Positions 41,692 to 49,770 of a stretch of DNA of 64,000 nt are shown in pieces. Under the pieces are notes generated by a model, which worked only from the letters and a program-made list of their open reading frames with translations, was not told the DNA's origin and ran no database searches. Numbering within the stretch: the stretch's first letter is position 1; the number at the start of each line of letters is the position of its first letter. Position numbers and translations under genes: made by a program. This DNA comes from Gemmatimonadota bacterium (lineage in GTDB: Bacteria; Gemmatimonadota; Gemmatimonadetes; Longimicrobiales; Gaopeijiaceae): the NCBI GenBank assembly GCA_007121455.1, contig SKKN01000003.1, positions 203,789-267,788 of the forward strand, written 5' to 3'.

Positions 41692-42354
41692 CTACTTCTC
41701 CGGTCGGCTTTCCAGCTCGAGCGTATAGACATGGTCGCCCATCTGGGACCGGTCCCCATCCCCTGCCACCGCCGAGATGTGGAGGACCGAAGCCTCCTCG
41801 CCGGGGGGAGGTGTCCAGAGGACGGTCCACTCCGCGGCACCGGGCGAGGTGAGCTCCGTACCATCCAGGCTGTGCTGCGCGAAGAGAATGGCGCGCTCCT
41901 CGATGATCCGCACCCGCTCCATCTCCTCCTCCGGGACCTCGAGCGCTCCCGCCTGCGTCGTATCGTTGGAGAGGCGAACCGCCATCTGGAAGCCGGCGAC
42001 CTCCATCTCGGACTGCGTCAGGCGCACGGTGATCCGGTGGGACTCGCCGGCTGCGATGCTCTCGGGAAAGCCGGTGACGGAGAGCTCACCCGGACCCTCG
42101 TTCTCCGCACCGTCCCAGTGGCATGCGAAGCAGGAATCCTCCCCGAATCCTCCGGTCACGCGGGCGGGCGGGCCATCTGCGAATGCGTAGGTGCCGTGCG
42201 AGGGGAGGGTGAGGTGGGCGGGGGTGGACGCCGCGAGGGAGGAAGCCGACGCGTCCGGAGACCGAGCGTGTTCTCCCACGATCCCCACGACACCGAGGAC
42301 TCCCAGCGTCACCGCCGGGAGCCCTCGGTACAGCCGTCTGGAAGTCGGGCTCAA
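41692..42354 (-). CDS. Exported CXXCH protein with choice-of-anchor V-like domain
   Basis: 220 residues. An N-terminal hydrophobic segment (GLPAVTLGVLGVVGIVG) leads to a domain with one haem-type motif, CFACH, in the context GGFGEDSCFACHWDGAEN, followed by a beta domain with FPESIAAGESHRITVRL and EVAGFQMAVRLSND. This pattern occurs in proteins labelled choice-of-anchor V or Reeler-like. The motif may bind haem c or a metal. The TTG at 42354 lies inside the stop of the propeller gene (TTGA), suggesting coupling; an ATG at 42411 would add 19 residues overlapping that gene. Function unknown. Confidence 0.7.
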   Translation of the reverse strand: MSPTSRRLYRGLPAVTLGVLGVVGIVGEHARSPDASASSLAASTPAHLTLPSHGTYAFADGPPARVTGGFGEDSCFACHWDGAENEGPGELSVTGFPESIAAGESHRITVRLTQSEMEVAGFQMAVRLSNDTTQAGALEVPEEEMERVRIIEERAILFAQHSLDGTELTSPGAAEWTVLWTPPPGEEASVLHISAVAGDGDRSQMGDHVYTLELESRPEK

Positions 42355-43343
42355 TGATCCGCAGCCTGGACGAGGAGCCGACCGACCTTGTTCGCGTCCG
42401 TTCCGAACCACATCGCGCCGGTGCGGTCGTCGAACATCATGTGCCGGATCGTCTCGCTGACTGCGTTCACGGAGAAGAACTGCTCGCTCCGTGGGTCGAA
42501 CCCGACGAGGTGCTTGTCCGGGCCGGACTGCGAGATCCAGAGGCGATCCTGATCGTCTCGCGTGAGCGCGTACGGCCGAGAATCCTCGCCTCCCGGCATC
42601 AGGTACTCGCTCACCTCGCCGGTGGAGGGGTCGATTCTTCCCAGATAGCCGCGAGCTTCATCCCCATACCAGACGTAGCCATCGGAAGTCACTTCGATCC
42701 GCCGCGCCCGCGAGCTCTCCTCCGCCTTCTCGAAGCGGGTGATCTCGAGCGTTTGCGGATCGATCCGGATCACCTGATTCGTGTTGAAGAGTGAGACCCA
42801 GGGGTTGCCCTCGTCGTCGATGACGATGCCGTAGGGGCGGCTGGGCTCCGGATGTGGGGTCACCAGCTCGTACTCCCCGGTGGCCATGTCGAGACGACCG
42901 ACTCGGTTCGCCTGCTGGGAGGTGAACCAGATCCCTCCCTGGCCGTCGAAGATCAGGGTATGGGGGTCCCTCGCTTCTCCGGTCATGAAGATCTCGGTCT
43001 CGCCGGTGGTGGGGTCGAGCTTTCCGATCCGACCGTTGCGGTTGCCCGCGTACCAGACGAAGCCGTCGTCATCGACCAGCAGGTTGTGGGGGTTGGTGCC
43101 ATCCTCGATTTCGTACCGGCGGAGGGCCTCCGCTTCCGGATCCAGGAGGGCGATGTAGTTTCCGGCCTGCCCCACGAACCAGACGATGCCGTCAGGAGCC
43201 ACATACGGATCCCGCGTTCGGCCGCCCCATTCCACATCCCATTCCTCCAGCGCATCCGCGCTGCCGACCGAGGGCGTTTGCGCCACAATCAGCTCCGGCA
43301 CTGCAACCGCGGCTGCGAGCAGCCCCACGAAGAGCATCCTCAT
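42351..43343 (-). CDS. Vgb-like (virginiamycin B lyase fold) beta-propeller protein, exported
   Basis: 330 residues with a signal peptide (about 1-22). The mature protein has repeated blades of the streptogramin lyase type: RDPYVAPDGIVWFVGQAGN, NLLVDDDGFVWYAGNRNGRI, TLIFDGQGGIWFTSQQANRV, GIVIDDEGNPWVSLFNTNQV, RIEVTSDGYVWYGDEARGYL. The W-F/Y pattern is clear. Export argues against an antibiotic lyase role; many such proteins are periplasmic lactonase or binding propellers of unknown substrate. GGGAGG before the ATG at 43343 is preferred to the start 21 bases upstream. It is cotranscribed with the CXXCH protein gene, which may pass electrons. Confidence 0.85.
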   Translation of the reverse strand: MRMLFVGLLAAAVAVPELIVAQTPSVGSADALEEWDVEWGGRTRDPYVAPDGIVWFVGQAGNYIALLDPEAEALRRYEIEDGTNPHNLLVDDDGFVWYAGNRNGRIGKLDPTTGETEIFMTGEARDPHTLIFDGQGGIWFTSQQANRVGRLDMATGEYELVTPHPEPSRPYGIVIDDEGNPWVSLFNTNQVIRIDPQTLEITRFEKAEESSRARRIEVTSDGYVWYGDEARGYLGRIDPSTGEVSEYLMPGGEDSRPYALTRDDQDRLWISQSGPDKHLVGFDPRSEQFFSVNAVSETIRHMMFDDRTGAMWFGTDANKVGRLLVQAADH

Positions 43344-43471
43344 TCTCGAACCTCCCTGCACCAAGGCGAAAACGTGTCCACGAGTCGGTCATCCATATCC
43401 AATATGACACCCGGCCCGTCGCAACCGTTAGGCCCGCCTCCGGGCCGACGCCGCGTCGCGGGTCGTGGCTA

Positions 43472-43500
43472 TTGACGTCGCCGATCTTTTCCACTACTCT
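43472..43500 (+). promoter_or_regulatory. Sigma-70-like promoter upstream of the cold-shock gene
   Basis: TTGACG (43472-43477) and TACTCT (43495-43500) stand 17 bp apart, the best -35/-10 pair noticed in the window. Transcription would begin near 43507, giving a leader of about 200 nt before the cold-shock gene. Confidence 0.6.
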
Positions 43501-43506
43501 CCGGCG

Positions 43507-43589
43507 TGGTAGAAAGTCGGTCGCATGCTGGCGGCCACCAGAGACGCGAAGAAACGGACCTGGGTGCACTTGACCCGGGTCCTTTTTTT
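43507..43589 (+). ncRNA. Candidate short leader RNA or sRNA ahead of the cold-shock gene
   Basis: The segment from the predicted transcription start to the end of the T-run has its own promoter and terminator and no convincing reading frame. It could be a stand-alone sRNA of about 80 nt or the terminated form of the cold-shock leader. The exact 5' end is inferred. Confidence 0.35.
43556..43589 (+). terminator. Strong terminator between promoter and cold-shock gene (attenuator or sRNA end)
   Basis: GGACCTGGGT (43556-43565) pairs with ACCCGGGTCC (43573-43582) over 10 bp with one G-U pair and a 7-base loop, followed by T7. It stands about 50-80 nt after the predicted start of transcription and 118 bp before the cold-shock ATG. 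It may produce a short RNA or control entry into the gene. Confidence 0.75.
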
Positions 43590-43707
43590 CGTCCTCGACT
43601 ACCAGCGCCGATTGCGGGGGCGCGATCTTTCCCGCAGAACACGAGGTGCTCAGACGGTACGGTAACGGCCGGACTTCGATGACACCGAGGAAGCAAGGGA
43701 GTACGGT

Positions 43708-43914
43708 ATGCGTACCAAAGGGACTGTAAAGTGGTTCAACGACGCCAAGGGCTTTGGATTCATCACGCCTGAGGACGGGTCGAAGGACTGCTTTGTCCAT
43801 CACAGCGCCATCCAGGGCAGCGGGTTCAAGTCGCTGACCGAAGGCGCGACCGTCGAGTTCGACGTGGTCGAGGGCCAGAAGGGTCCGGCTGCAGAGAACG
43901 TGACGCCGAGCTGA
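43708..43914 (+). CDS. Cold-shock domain protein (CspA family)
   Basis: 68-residue single CSD protein. The RNA-binding motifs are intact: RNP1 [11 protein letters not shown] and RNP2 DCFVHHSAI, after the start [11 protein letters not shown]. It binds single-stranded RNA and DNA and melts RNA structures, in cold shock or as a constitutive RNA chaperone. GGGAG is 7 bases before the ATG. The leader of about 200 nt contains a terminator, and a perfect terminator follows 45 bp after the stop, so the gene forms its own transcription unit. Confidence 0.96.
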   Translation: MRTKGTVKWFNDAKGFGFITPEDGSKDCFVHHSAIQGSGFKSLTEGATVEFDVVEGQKGPAAENVTPS

Positions 43915-43959
43915 CCTCGTTCAGCTGAGCTCCCGCGCCGGGCAACCGGCGAGGGAGTG

Positions 43960-44000
43960 AAAAAAGCCCCTTCCGGCCTTGTGCCGGAAGGGGCTTTTTT
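43960..44000. terminator. Strong bidirectional terminator after the cold-shock gene
   Basis: A perfect 12-bp stem (43966-43977 with 43983-43994) with a 5-base loop, preceded by A6 and followed by T6. Confidence 0.92.
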
Positions 44001-44175
44001 CGTGTCGAGAGCGGCGCGATTCCGCAGGCGGCGCCCTCAGGATCACTGACTTGCCCTGTGCGCCTCCGCAACACTACTATGCCGATGCAGGATTCCTCAG
44101 GCCTCTGCGGCTGCTGCATCTCCAGCGAGCGGGGTCGTATGACCCGATCGCAATTACTGAGCCGGGGGCCCGCTG

Positions 44176-45714
44176 ATGAATGTCCGTGCCCGCCTCATCC
44201 TCACCCTCTTCACGATTGGCCTGTTGTTCGCGGTCCCGGCGACGTACGCCGTCGATCGGCTCACTGAACTCCGCGATATCGCGACGGATCTCCGCCTCCG
44301 TCACGCGGAGGCGTACTACGCGCTCGGACAGTTCCACGAGACGCTCACTCGGACGGACCGATTCCAACTCAGCTTCGTGGTGACGGAACATCCTTCCACC
44401 CGGGACGAGGTCCTGCGTGCCCTGGATGAAGCGTCCCGATTTCTGGCTCGTATCGAGGGGGGCGGTTATGGCGACGCAATGGACCGATTCGGCCTCGAGG
44501 TCGATTCACTGCTCGCCGGCAGTCACGAGTTGATCGCATTGGTGGAGACAGGGCAGCGGGAGGCCGCATCTCGCTTCATCGCAGAGGAGCTGAGGCCGAT
44601 CCTGGACGGTCTGTCGTCGGCCGCGGAAGAGGTGGCTGCCGTGATCGACGAGCGAAGCGGGGAGGAGGTACGGCAGGCGCAGGCGATCAGCGAGCAGGCG
44701 GCGGTGGCGGTTCTGATCGGGCTCCTGCTCGCCGGCCTCGTAGCTCTCCTGGTCGGAGCGTGGACCACGGGGGCGATCACCGGTCCCCTCCTCCGCTTGC
44801 GAGGTGGGATGGCGCAGGTCGCAGCGGGCAGCTTCACCGAACCTGACGATCTCCCGGAGGACCGGTCGGACGAGATCGGCGACTTGACGCGGTCCTTCCT
44901 TGCGATGACGCGAAACCTCGCGGAGCTGGATCGGCTCAGGGCGGAGTTCATAGGAGTCGCCAGCCACGAGTTGAAGACACCGATCCACGTCATCGGCGGC
45001 TATGCCCGGCTGATCGAGGACGGGATGCTCGGCGAGGTCGATCCGAAGCAGCGCGGTGCGATCGCGGCGATGCGCGAGCAGGCTGAGAACCTGGACCGGC
45101 TGATCACGGAGCTGCTCGACCTGAGTCAGATCGAAGCGGGCCGCTTCCCCCTGCGCTGGCAGGAGCTTTCGATCGACGCCCTTCTCGAGTCCGTCGAGGC
45201 AGCTTTCACCGTGCTCGCGCGCGAAAAATCGATCGAGCTCACGGTGGAGCGTCTCCCGGGGCTGCCAAAGTCCTTCTCCGGCGATCCCGACCGGCTCCGA
45301 AACGAGGTCCTCGGCAACCTCCTTTCGAACGCGCTCAAGTTCACACCGGAGGGCGGAACGGTCTTCCTGAGGGCGGCCCCCGATGGTCATGGGGGCGTGA
45401 GAATCGAGGTGAAGGACTCAGGAGGTGGCATTCCCGAGGAGTCCATCGCGCGCATCTTCGAGAAGTACTACCGGGTGCGCCCCGATGGTCGTCACGCAGG
45501 CTCCGGCCTCGGCCTCGCGATTGCCCGCGAGGTGGTGGAGGCGCACGGTGGGGAGATTGGCGTGACCAGCCGGATCGGCGAGGGCACGACCTTCCATGTG
45601 CGGCTTCCGGCCCGGGCTGGGTCGCGCGATGAGGTTGGTGTCCATGGGGGCCCGGCGGAGCCAGGAAGTCTCCTCAGGGCCCGGGGGCAGACGGCGCGCC
45701 GTCTTCGCGAGTGA
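44176..45714 (+). CDS. HAMP-domain sensor histidine kinase
   Basis: 512 residues. Transmembrane helix 1 (about 7-27), a helical periplasmic sensor (about 28-175), transmembrane helix 2 (about 178-198), a HAMP linker, then the kinase: H-box ASHELKTPIH with the phospho-acceptor near His264, N-box NEVLGNLLSNALKFTPEGG, G1 EVKDSGGGIPEESIARIFE and G2 GSGLGLAIAREVVEAHGG. The all-helical sensor resembles four-helix bundle domains that detect small molecules or stress. No response regulator gene adjoins, so it is an orphan. Upstream 44001-44175 holds no gene; downstream 45715-46135 (about 420 bp) shows nothing recognisable apart from the expected promoter region of the bactofilin gene. Confidence 0.92.
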   Translation: MNVRARLILTLFTIGLLFAVPATYAVDRLTELRDIATDLRLRHAEAYYALGQFHETLTRTDRFQLSFVVTEHPSTRDEVLRALDEASRFLARIEGGGYGDAMDRFGLEVDSLLAGSHELIALVETGQREAASRFIAEELRPILDGLSSAAEEVAAVIDERSGEEVRQAQAISEQAAVAVLIGLLLAGLVALLVGAWTTGAITGPLLRLRGGMAQVAAGSFTEPDDLPEDRSDEIGDLTRSFLAMTRNLAELDRLRAEFIGVASHELKTPIHVIGGYARLIEDGMLGEVDPKQRGAIAAMREQAENLDRLITELLDLSQIEAGRFPLRWQELSIDALLESVEAAFTVLAREKSIELTVERLPGLPKSFSGDPDRLRNEVLGNLLSNALKFTPEGGTVFLRAAPDGHGGVRIEVKDSGGGIPEESIARIFEKYYRVRPDGRHAGSGLGLAIAREVVEAHGGEIGVTSRIGEGTTFHVRLPARAGSRDEVGVHGGPAEPGSLLRARGQTARRLRE

Positions 45715-46135
45715 TGCGCTCGAGGAGGTTGGGCTCGACCGGCTCGACCAGGTGACCGTCGAAGCCCGCGCCTCGTGCTCGCTACTTGTCCGAGTCCTGG
45801 CCTCAGCCCATGGCGGGGCCCGGCGGGCTGCGCTGGAGGCTTCCCGTTGGGTTGATCCCGATCCCCTCGCTGGGCCGACCGCGTTGCGCTTGCTGGCCCG
45901 ACCCCCGATCCCCCGTTCGGGCTGATCCGAGGAGCGGGGTCGGATGATTTGACGGACTGCCATCCAACGAAGAACTTTCGGAGATCTGCGACACCCCTCA
46001 GGCCCGCGATCCCCTCGCGCGGCGCCTGCCGGCACCGGCACACCGACCGGTTCCTTTCCCGACGCGGCGGTCCTCCCACGCTCGGCTGCGGAAGGTGCGG
46101 AATCGCGGCCGCCACCTCTACAAGGGAGACGCTAC

Positions 46136-46711
46136 ATGTGGAAGAAGGACGAAGCACCCGCCAAGACGCCTGCGACCGGACCCGAAGATCCGGGGCAGCC
46201 CCAACGCTCGCCGTCGAGGAAGCCCTCCGTCGAGCAGGCCACCATCGGCCGTTCCATCACGATCAAAGGTGAGGTGACGGGAGAGGAAGACCTCCTGATC
46301 CAGGGCCGCGTGGACGGCTCGGTCAATCTTCAGCAGCATACCGTCACGGTGGGACCGGACGGCGTGGTGCACGCGGACATCGCGGCGCGGGTCATCACCG
46401 TGGAAGGCAGCGTGGAGGGGAACCTCCTCGCCGATGAGCAGGTCATTCTGCGTAGTTCGGCCCGGGTGGAGGGCGACATCGCGGCACCGAGGGTCGCGCT
46501 GGAGGACGGCGCGGGCTTTCGCGGTGGAGTGGACACGGGTGAGGTCGCCGCGAAGGGACGGCAAGCCGGCAGTGAGACGTCGACGCGGGGGGGAAGCGCG
46601 TCGGGTTCTGCGTTGAAAGGGAAGGATGGGCGTGCGTCGGGTGACGCGGGGGCCGGAAAGGCGAAGAACGCCACCGATCCTGCGACCGAACCGGCCAAAA
46701 CGTCGAAGTGA
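46136..46711 (+). CDS. Bactofilin-family polymer-forming cytoskeletal protein
   Basis: 191 residues with a DUF583/bactofilin core (about 36-140): ATIGRSITIKGEVTGEEDLL, IQGRVDGSVNLQQHTVTVGP, ADIAARVITVEGSVEGNLLA, QVILRSSARVEGDIAAPRVA. This short right-handed beta-helix self-assembles into filaments without nucleotide. The N-terminal tail is Pro/Ala/Lys-rich and the C-terminal tail is disordered and Gly/Ala/Lys-rich. Bactofilins position cell-wall or polarity proteins. GGGAG precedes the ATG. The next gene starts with GTG inside this stop, so the pair is translationally coupled. Confidence 0.92.
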   Translation: MWKKDEAPAKTPATGPEDPGQPQRSPSRKPSVEQATIGRSITIKGEVTGEEDLLIQGRVDGSVNLQQHTVTVGPDGVVHADIAARVITVEGSVEGNLLADEQVILRSSARVEGDIAAPRVALEDGAGFRGGVDTGEVAAKGRQAGSETSTRGGSASGSALKGKDGRASGDAGAGKAKNATDPATEPAKTSK

Positions 46712-47340
46712 CCTGGCTTCGCCGGATCGGCCGGGCCTCTCCTCCGGCTTCCGAAGCGGCGGGGGAGAGGGTTCCGCGGTCGACCGAACGGGCGTCACCC
46801 GGGATCGCCGCACTCCTGGAAGGCATCGCCGAGGACCGAAGCCACTCCGTGCTCGACCTGGGCCCGGCGGCCGAGCACAGCCTGCGGGTGTACAGCCGCT
46901 TCGCCCGCCGGATCCGATTCGCTGGCTTGCTCGATTCGCTGTCGGAGGGATGGGAAGCGGCCCGAAGCACCGTGCCCCCTCAGCCGGAGGCTCCGTACGA
47001 CCTGCTCTTCGGTTGGGATGTCCTCGGCAGGCTCCCGCCCGACGTGCGTCCATCGCTGGTGGACTGGCTCGCGGAAGTCAGCGCCCCGAACGCGCGTCTG
47101 CACGTCGTCTTGGCCGCCCCCGAAGTCACGGAGATCCACCCATACCGCTTCAGCCTCCTGGAGGTCGACCGGATTCGCTGTGACCCCACGGGCCCGGCGC
47201 GGCCTGCGCCCTCCCATCTTCTTCCGGCCGAGGTGGAGAAGCTCCTGATGCCCTTCCACGTGACGCGCGCGTTCACGCTGAAAGGAGGGCTGCGGGAGTA
47301 TGTGGCGGTTCGGCGAACTCCTGAAGCGGGCGGCTACTGA
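46708..47340 (+). CDS. Methyltransferase-like protein coupled to bactofilin
   Basis: 210 residues. The body resembles a class I SAM-dependent methyltransferase: motif I SVLDLGPAAEHSLRVYSRFA, then RRIRFAGLLDSLSEG, a PYDLLFGWDVLGRLPPDVRP segment in the motif IV position, and RLHVVLAAPEVTEIHPY for motif V/VI. The glycine loop is reduced (DLGPA instead of DxGxGxG), so activity is uncertain. The GTG start overlaps the bactofilin stop by 4 bp. A link to the cytoskeletal filament is suggested only by context. Confidence 0.65.
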   Translation: MTWLRRIGRASPPASEAAGERVPRSTERASPGIAALLEGIAEDRSHSVLDLGPAAEHSLRVYSRFARRIRFAGLLDSLSEGWEAARSTVPPQPEAPYDLLFGWDVLGRLPPDVRPSLVDWLAEVSAPNARLHVVLAAPEVTEIHPYRFSLLEVDRIRCDPTGPARPAPSHLLPAEVEKLLMPFHVTRAFTLKGGLREYVAVRRTPEAGGY

Positions 47341-47399
47341 GGTGTGACCTCGGAGGTTTCCGGCAGGGTGAGTGCCGGGCTGCTGGAGTGTGGTAGGAT

Positions 47400-47560
47400 C
47401 GGTGTGGGGTGGGGGGCGGGCCGAGGGGGGCGGCACCATTCGTGGGGCTGGGGGGCCAGCCGAGGGGGTTCCGGGCCGCATGGGCTCTGGGTCGCGTAAG
47501 TTCCGGGCCACGTGGGCTCCGGGCCGCGGTCCGGGGCTGCGGGGGGGCCGGGAGGACCCC
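47400..47560 (+). repeat. G-rich degenerate short repeats
   Basis: The 478 bp between 47341 and 47818 has no gene. Its first part is strongly G-rich on the plus strand with repeated short phrases (TTCCGGGCC.C..GGGCTC around 47468-47525, GGGCCGCGG). G-runs of three to six occur many times, so quadruplex structures are possible. The later part carries the promoter region for the DUF222/HNH gene, with a TTATATTT stretch near 47751. Confidence 0.45.
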
Positions 47561-47818
47561 GGAGTCCCATCCTGCTATTCCCACCTTTGGATCTGGCGCA
47601 TGTTGGGGCGTCCCGGCCCCCTCTCGATTTGGGTGCTCCCACGCTTTCCGCGGAGTCTGAGTACACCTCGGCCACCTGCTGCTTTGCCGATGACCTCCAG
47701 CCTGCCCCAGCCCCGCCCTGCGACGATTCAGGACCTCCCGAAACCGCGGGTTATATTTCGGTAACGCAAGGCAGGACAAGGATTTGCAACTACCGAACCC
47801 CGGCCTGGAGAGATCCTC

Positions 47819-49636
47819 GTGAACCATCTCGCCCCCGCCCCCCTCGAGTCGCAGCAGAATGGCCTCCGGAAGGCTTCCAGGAGGAGCTGGCCCGAGCGCC
47901 ATGTGCGCGAGCCAGGACGCCTGCTACCGAAGATTCCCGGACAACCTGTTTCAGCTGAAACAGATCGTCGGTTCCTGGTTCGAGAAATCGCCCCGGGGTA
48001 CGAGAGAAACGACACCCTTTCAACTCGTGCCGATGTCCAGGAAGGGCTGGAGGAGCTGGAGGAGAAGATCATCGTCCTTGCCGCGCACATCCACGCGGCA
48101 ACTCACCGGCTCCTCACCCTCATTGCCGCGTTCGATCGCCGGGGCGGCTGGAAGGCCGGCGGCCACTTAGACTGTGCCGACTGGCTTCATGTTGCCACCG
48201 GGATCCAGCGAAGCACGGCCCGGGAGAAGGTCCGCGTGGCGCGTGCGCTGGAGCGATTGCCGCTGGTGGCGAAGGCGATGTCCCGCGGGGAGTTGAGCTT
48301 CTCTCGGGTCCGGGCGATCACCCGCGTCGTCGACGACATCGCTCCGCCCTCGATCGGGGAAGCCGGCGCCGAAGCGGATGCCGCTGACGGGGTAGCACCG
48401 GACGCGCCGGGGGCTGAAGACACCGAGGTCCGCATCGATGTACGGGCCGACCTCGAGGTCTCGGAAGGTGCTGACCAAGCCCCCACCCCGGAAGCCGAGA
48501 TCCTGGAGTATGCTCGCAAATGCACCACGGCCGAGCTGGAGAAGCTGGTGCGGAGTTGGAAGCTGACGAGCCGGGGAGACGAGCAGGAACAAGAGCGGCG
48601 CCGTCACGCCTCGCGCCACTTCTCCATCGCCCCCGACGGGGACGGGATGTACATGATTCGGGGTCGGGTCGACCCGGAAGTCGGGGCGATGCTCATGCGG
48701 GCGGTGGAAGCGGCGGGTGATGCCCTGTTCCGTGCGGGGGAGGACTGGGCCCCGGAGGGGGGGCGGAGAGGCCCGCGCACCCGAAACATCAGCTCGCGGC
48801 AGCGGCGTGCGGACGCTCTGGGTTTGTTGGCCGAGCGGGCTTTGGCGGCGGGGTTCGGCGGAGCGGCGCCGGAGCAGGCCGAGCGGGCCGAGCAAGCCGC
48901 GGAGGATGAGGGGGAGGAGGGTGAGGCGATGCAGGCGGGGGAGGGAGGGGACGGCGAGGGCACGCCTTCCGCGCTCTCCGGCACTCGGGCCGAACGGTAC
49001 CAGGTGGTGATCCACGTGGACGAGCAGACTCTCCGGGGCGAGAACGAAGAGGGCTGCTCCCACCTCGAAGATGGGATGCGTGTTTCAGCTGAAACAGTCC
49101 GGCGCTTCGCTTGCGACGGCAGCACGATCACCGCAGTCCGCGACGGGAATGGGGTCGTGCTGGACGTGGGTCGAAAGACACGGACCATCCCTCCAGCTCT
49201 CCGTCGGGCGCTGGAGATTCGGGATGGGGGATGTCGCTTTCCCGGGTGCGGCCTCCGGTTCACCGATGCGCACCACATCATCCACTGGGCTCGGGGTGGC
49301 GAGACCAAGCTCTCCAACCTGGTGCTGCTCTGCCGGTCGCATCATCGGGCAATCCACGAGGAGGGGTTCCGGGTCCGGATGGGAAGGGACGGAAGGCCGC
49401 GGTTCTCCGATCGCACGGGTTGGCCGCTGCCGAGCTCCGCCCCACCCGCCCGGCTCGGGCCCGATCCCGTGGAGCGCCTCGTGGAGGAGAATCAACGTCA
49501 GGGCACGGACCCGGACTGGCGTACGCCGTCAGCCTCGTACGAGAGGGCGGGGGACGTGCCATGGGAACTCGAGGCGCGGGCGCGGGAGGCGCTGGAGGCT
49601 CGACCACGGGGGATGCTCCAGGCTCGGCCGCGGTAG
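47819..49636 (+). CDS. DUF222/HNH endonuclease domain protein (13E12 repeat family)
   Basis: 605 residues. The DUF222 domain starts near residue 70 (EEKIIVLAAHIHAATHRLLT, FDRRGGWKAGGHLDCADWLH, RSTAREKVRVARALERLPLV), is interrupted by acidic linkers (about 180-220 and 355-385), and leads into an HNH nuclease motif: GGCRFPGCGLRFTDAHHIIH, WARGGETKLSNLVLLCRSHH. The first 60 residues are unlike relatives. The family is highly repeated in actinobacteria and some other phyla and behaves like a selfish element; its DNA target is unknown. GGAGAG precedes the GTG. Two copies of a perfect palindrome lie inside the gene, and 24-bp tandem repeats start at its stop codon. Confidence 0.88.
   Translation: MNHLAPAPLESQQNGLRKASRRSWPERHVREPGRLLPKIPGQPVSAETDRRFLVREIAPGYERNDTLSTRADVQEGLEELEEKIIVLAAHIHAATHRLLTLIAAFDRRGGWKAGGHLDCADWLHVATGIQRSTAREKVRVARALERLPLVAKAMSRGELSFSRVRAITRVVDDIAPPSIGEAGAEADAADGVAPDAPGAEDTEVRIDVRADLEVSEGADQAPTPEAEILEYARKCTTAELEKLVRSWKLTSRGDEQEQERRRHASRHFSIAPDGDGMYMIRGRVDPEVGAMLMRAVEAAGDALFRAGEDWAPEGGRRGPRTRNISSRQRRADALGLLAERALAAGFGGAAPEQAERAEQAAEDEGEEGEAMQAGEGGDGEGTPSALSGTRAERYQVVIHVDEQTLRGENEEGCSHLEDGMRVSAETVRRFACDGSTITAVRDGNGVVLDVGRKTRTIPPALRRALEIRDGGCRFPGCGLRFTDAHHIIHWARGGETKLSNLVLLCRSHHRAIHEEGFRVRMGRDGRPRFSDRTGWPLPSSAPPARLGPDPVERLVEENQRQGTDPDWRTPSASYERAGDVPWELEARAREALEARPRGMLQARPR
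47946..47963. repeat. 18-bp perfect palindrome, first copy
   Basis: CTGTTTCAGCTGAAACAG reads the same on both strands. It lies in the 5' part of the DUF222/HNH gene, where it encodes VSAET followed by DRRF. The central 16 bp recur at 49081-49096. Confidence 0.8.
49081..49096. repeat. 16-bp perfect palindrome, second copy
   Basis: TGTTTCAGCTGAAACA, identical to the core of the copy at 47946-47963 and placed just before the HNH domain, again encoding VSAET followed by VRRF. Confidence 0.8.
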
Positions 49637-49770
49637 GCGCACGAGGTCGGGCCGCGGTAGGCGCACGAGGTCGAGCCGCGGTAGGCGCGCGAGGTCGGGC
49701 TGCGGTAGGCGCGCGAGGTCGGGCTGCGGTAGGCGCGCGAGGTCGGGCTGCGGTAGGCCCTCGCGCTCGG
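49627..49770 (+). repeat. 24-bp tandem repeat, six units
   Basis: Units start at 49627, 49651, 49675, 49699, 49723 and 49747 (consensus GCYGCGGTAGGCGCRCGAGG plus TCGG); the first five differ by one to three bases and the sixth is degenerate. The TAG stop of the HNH gene (49634-49636) is part of the first unit. The unit length is a multiple of three, so other frames show an artificial 8-residue repeat. The rest of 49637-49876 holds only the ribosome site of the next gene. Confidence 0.9.

Noticed and set aside
45596..45925. Plus-strand frame after the histidine kinase
   Set aside because: It starts inside the kinase gene in another frame and shows no response-regulator or other motif.
49627..49770. 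CRISPR-like array
   Set aside because: The 24-bp units are directly adjacent without unique spacers, so they are a tandem repeat, and no cas genes are present.
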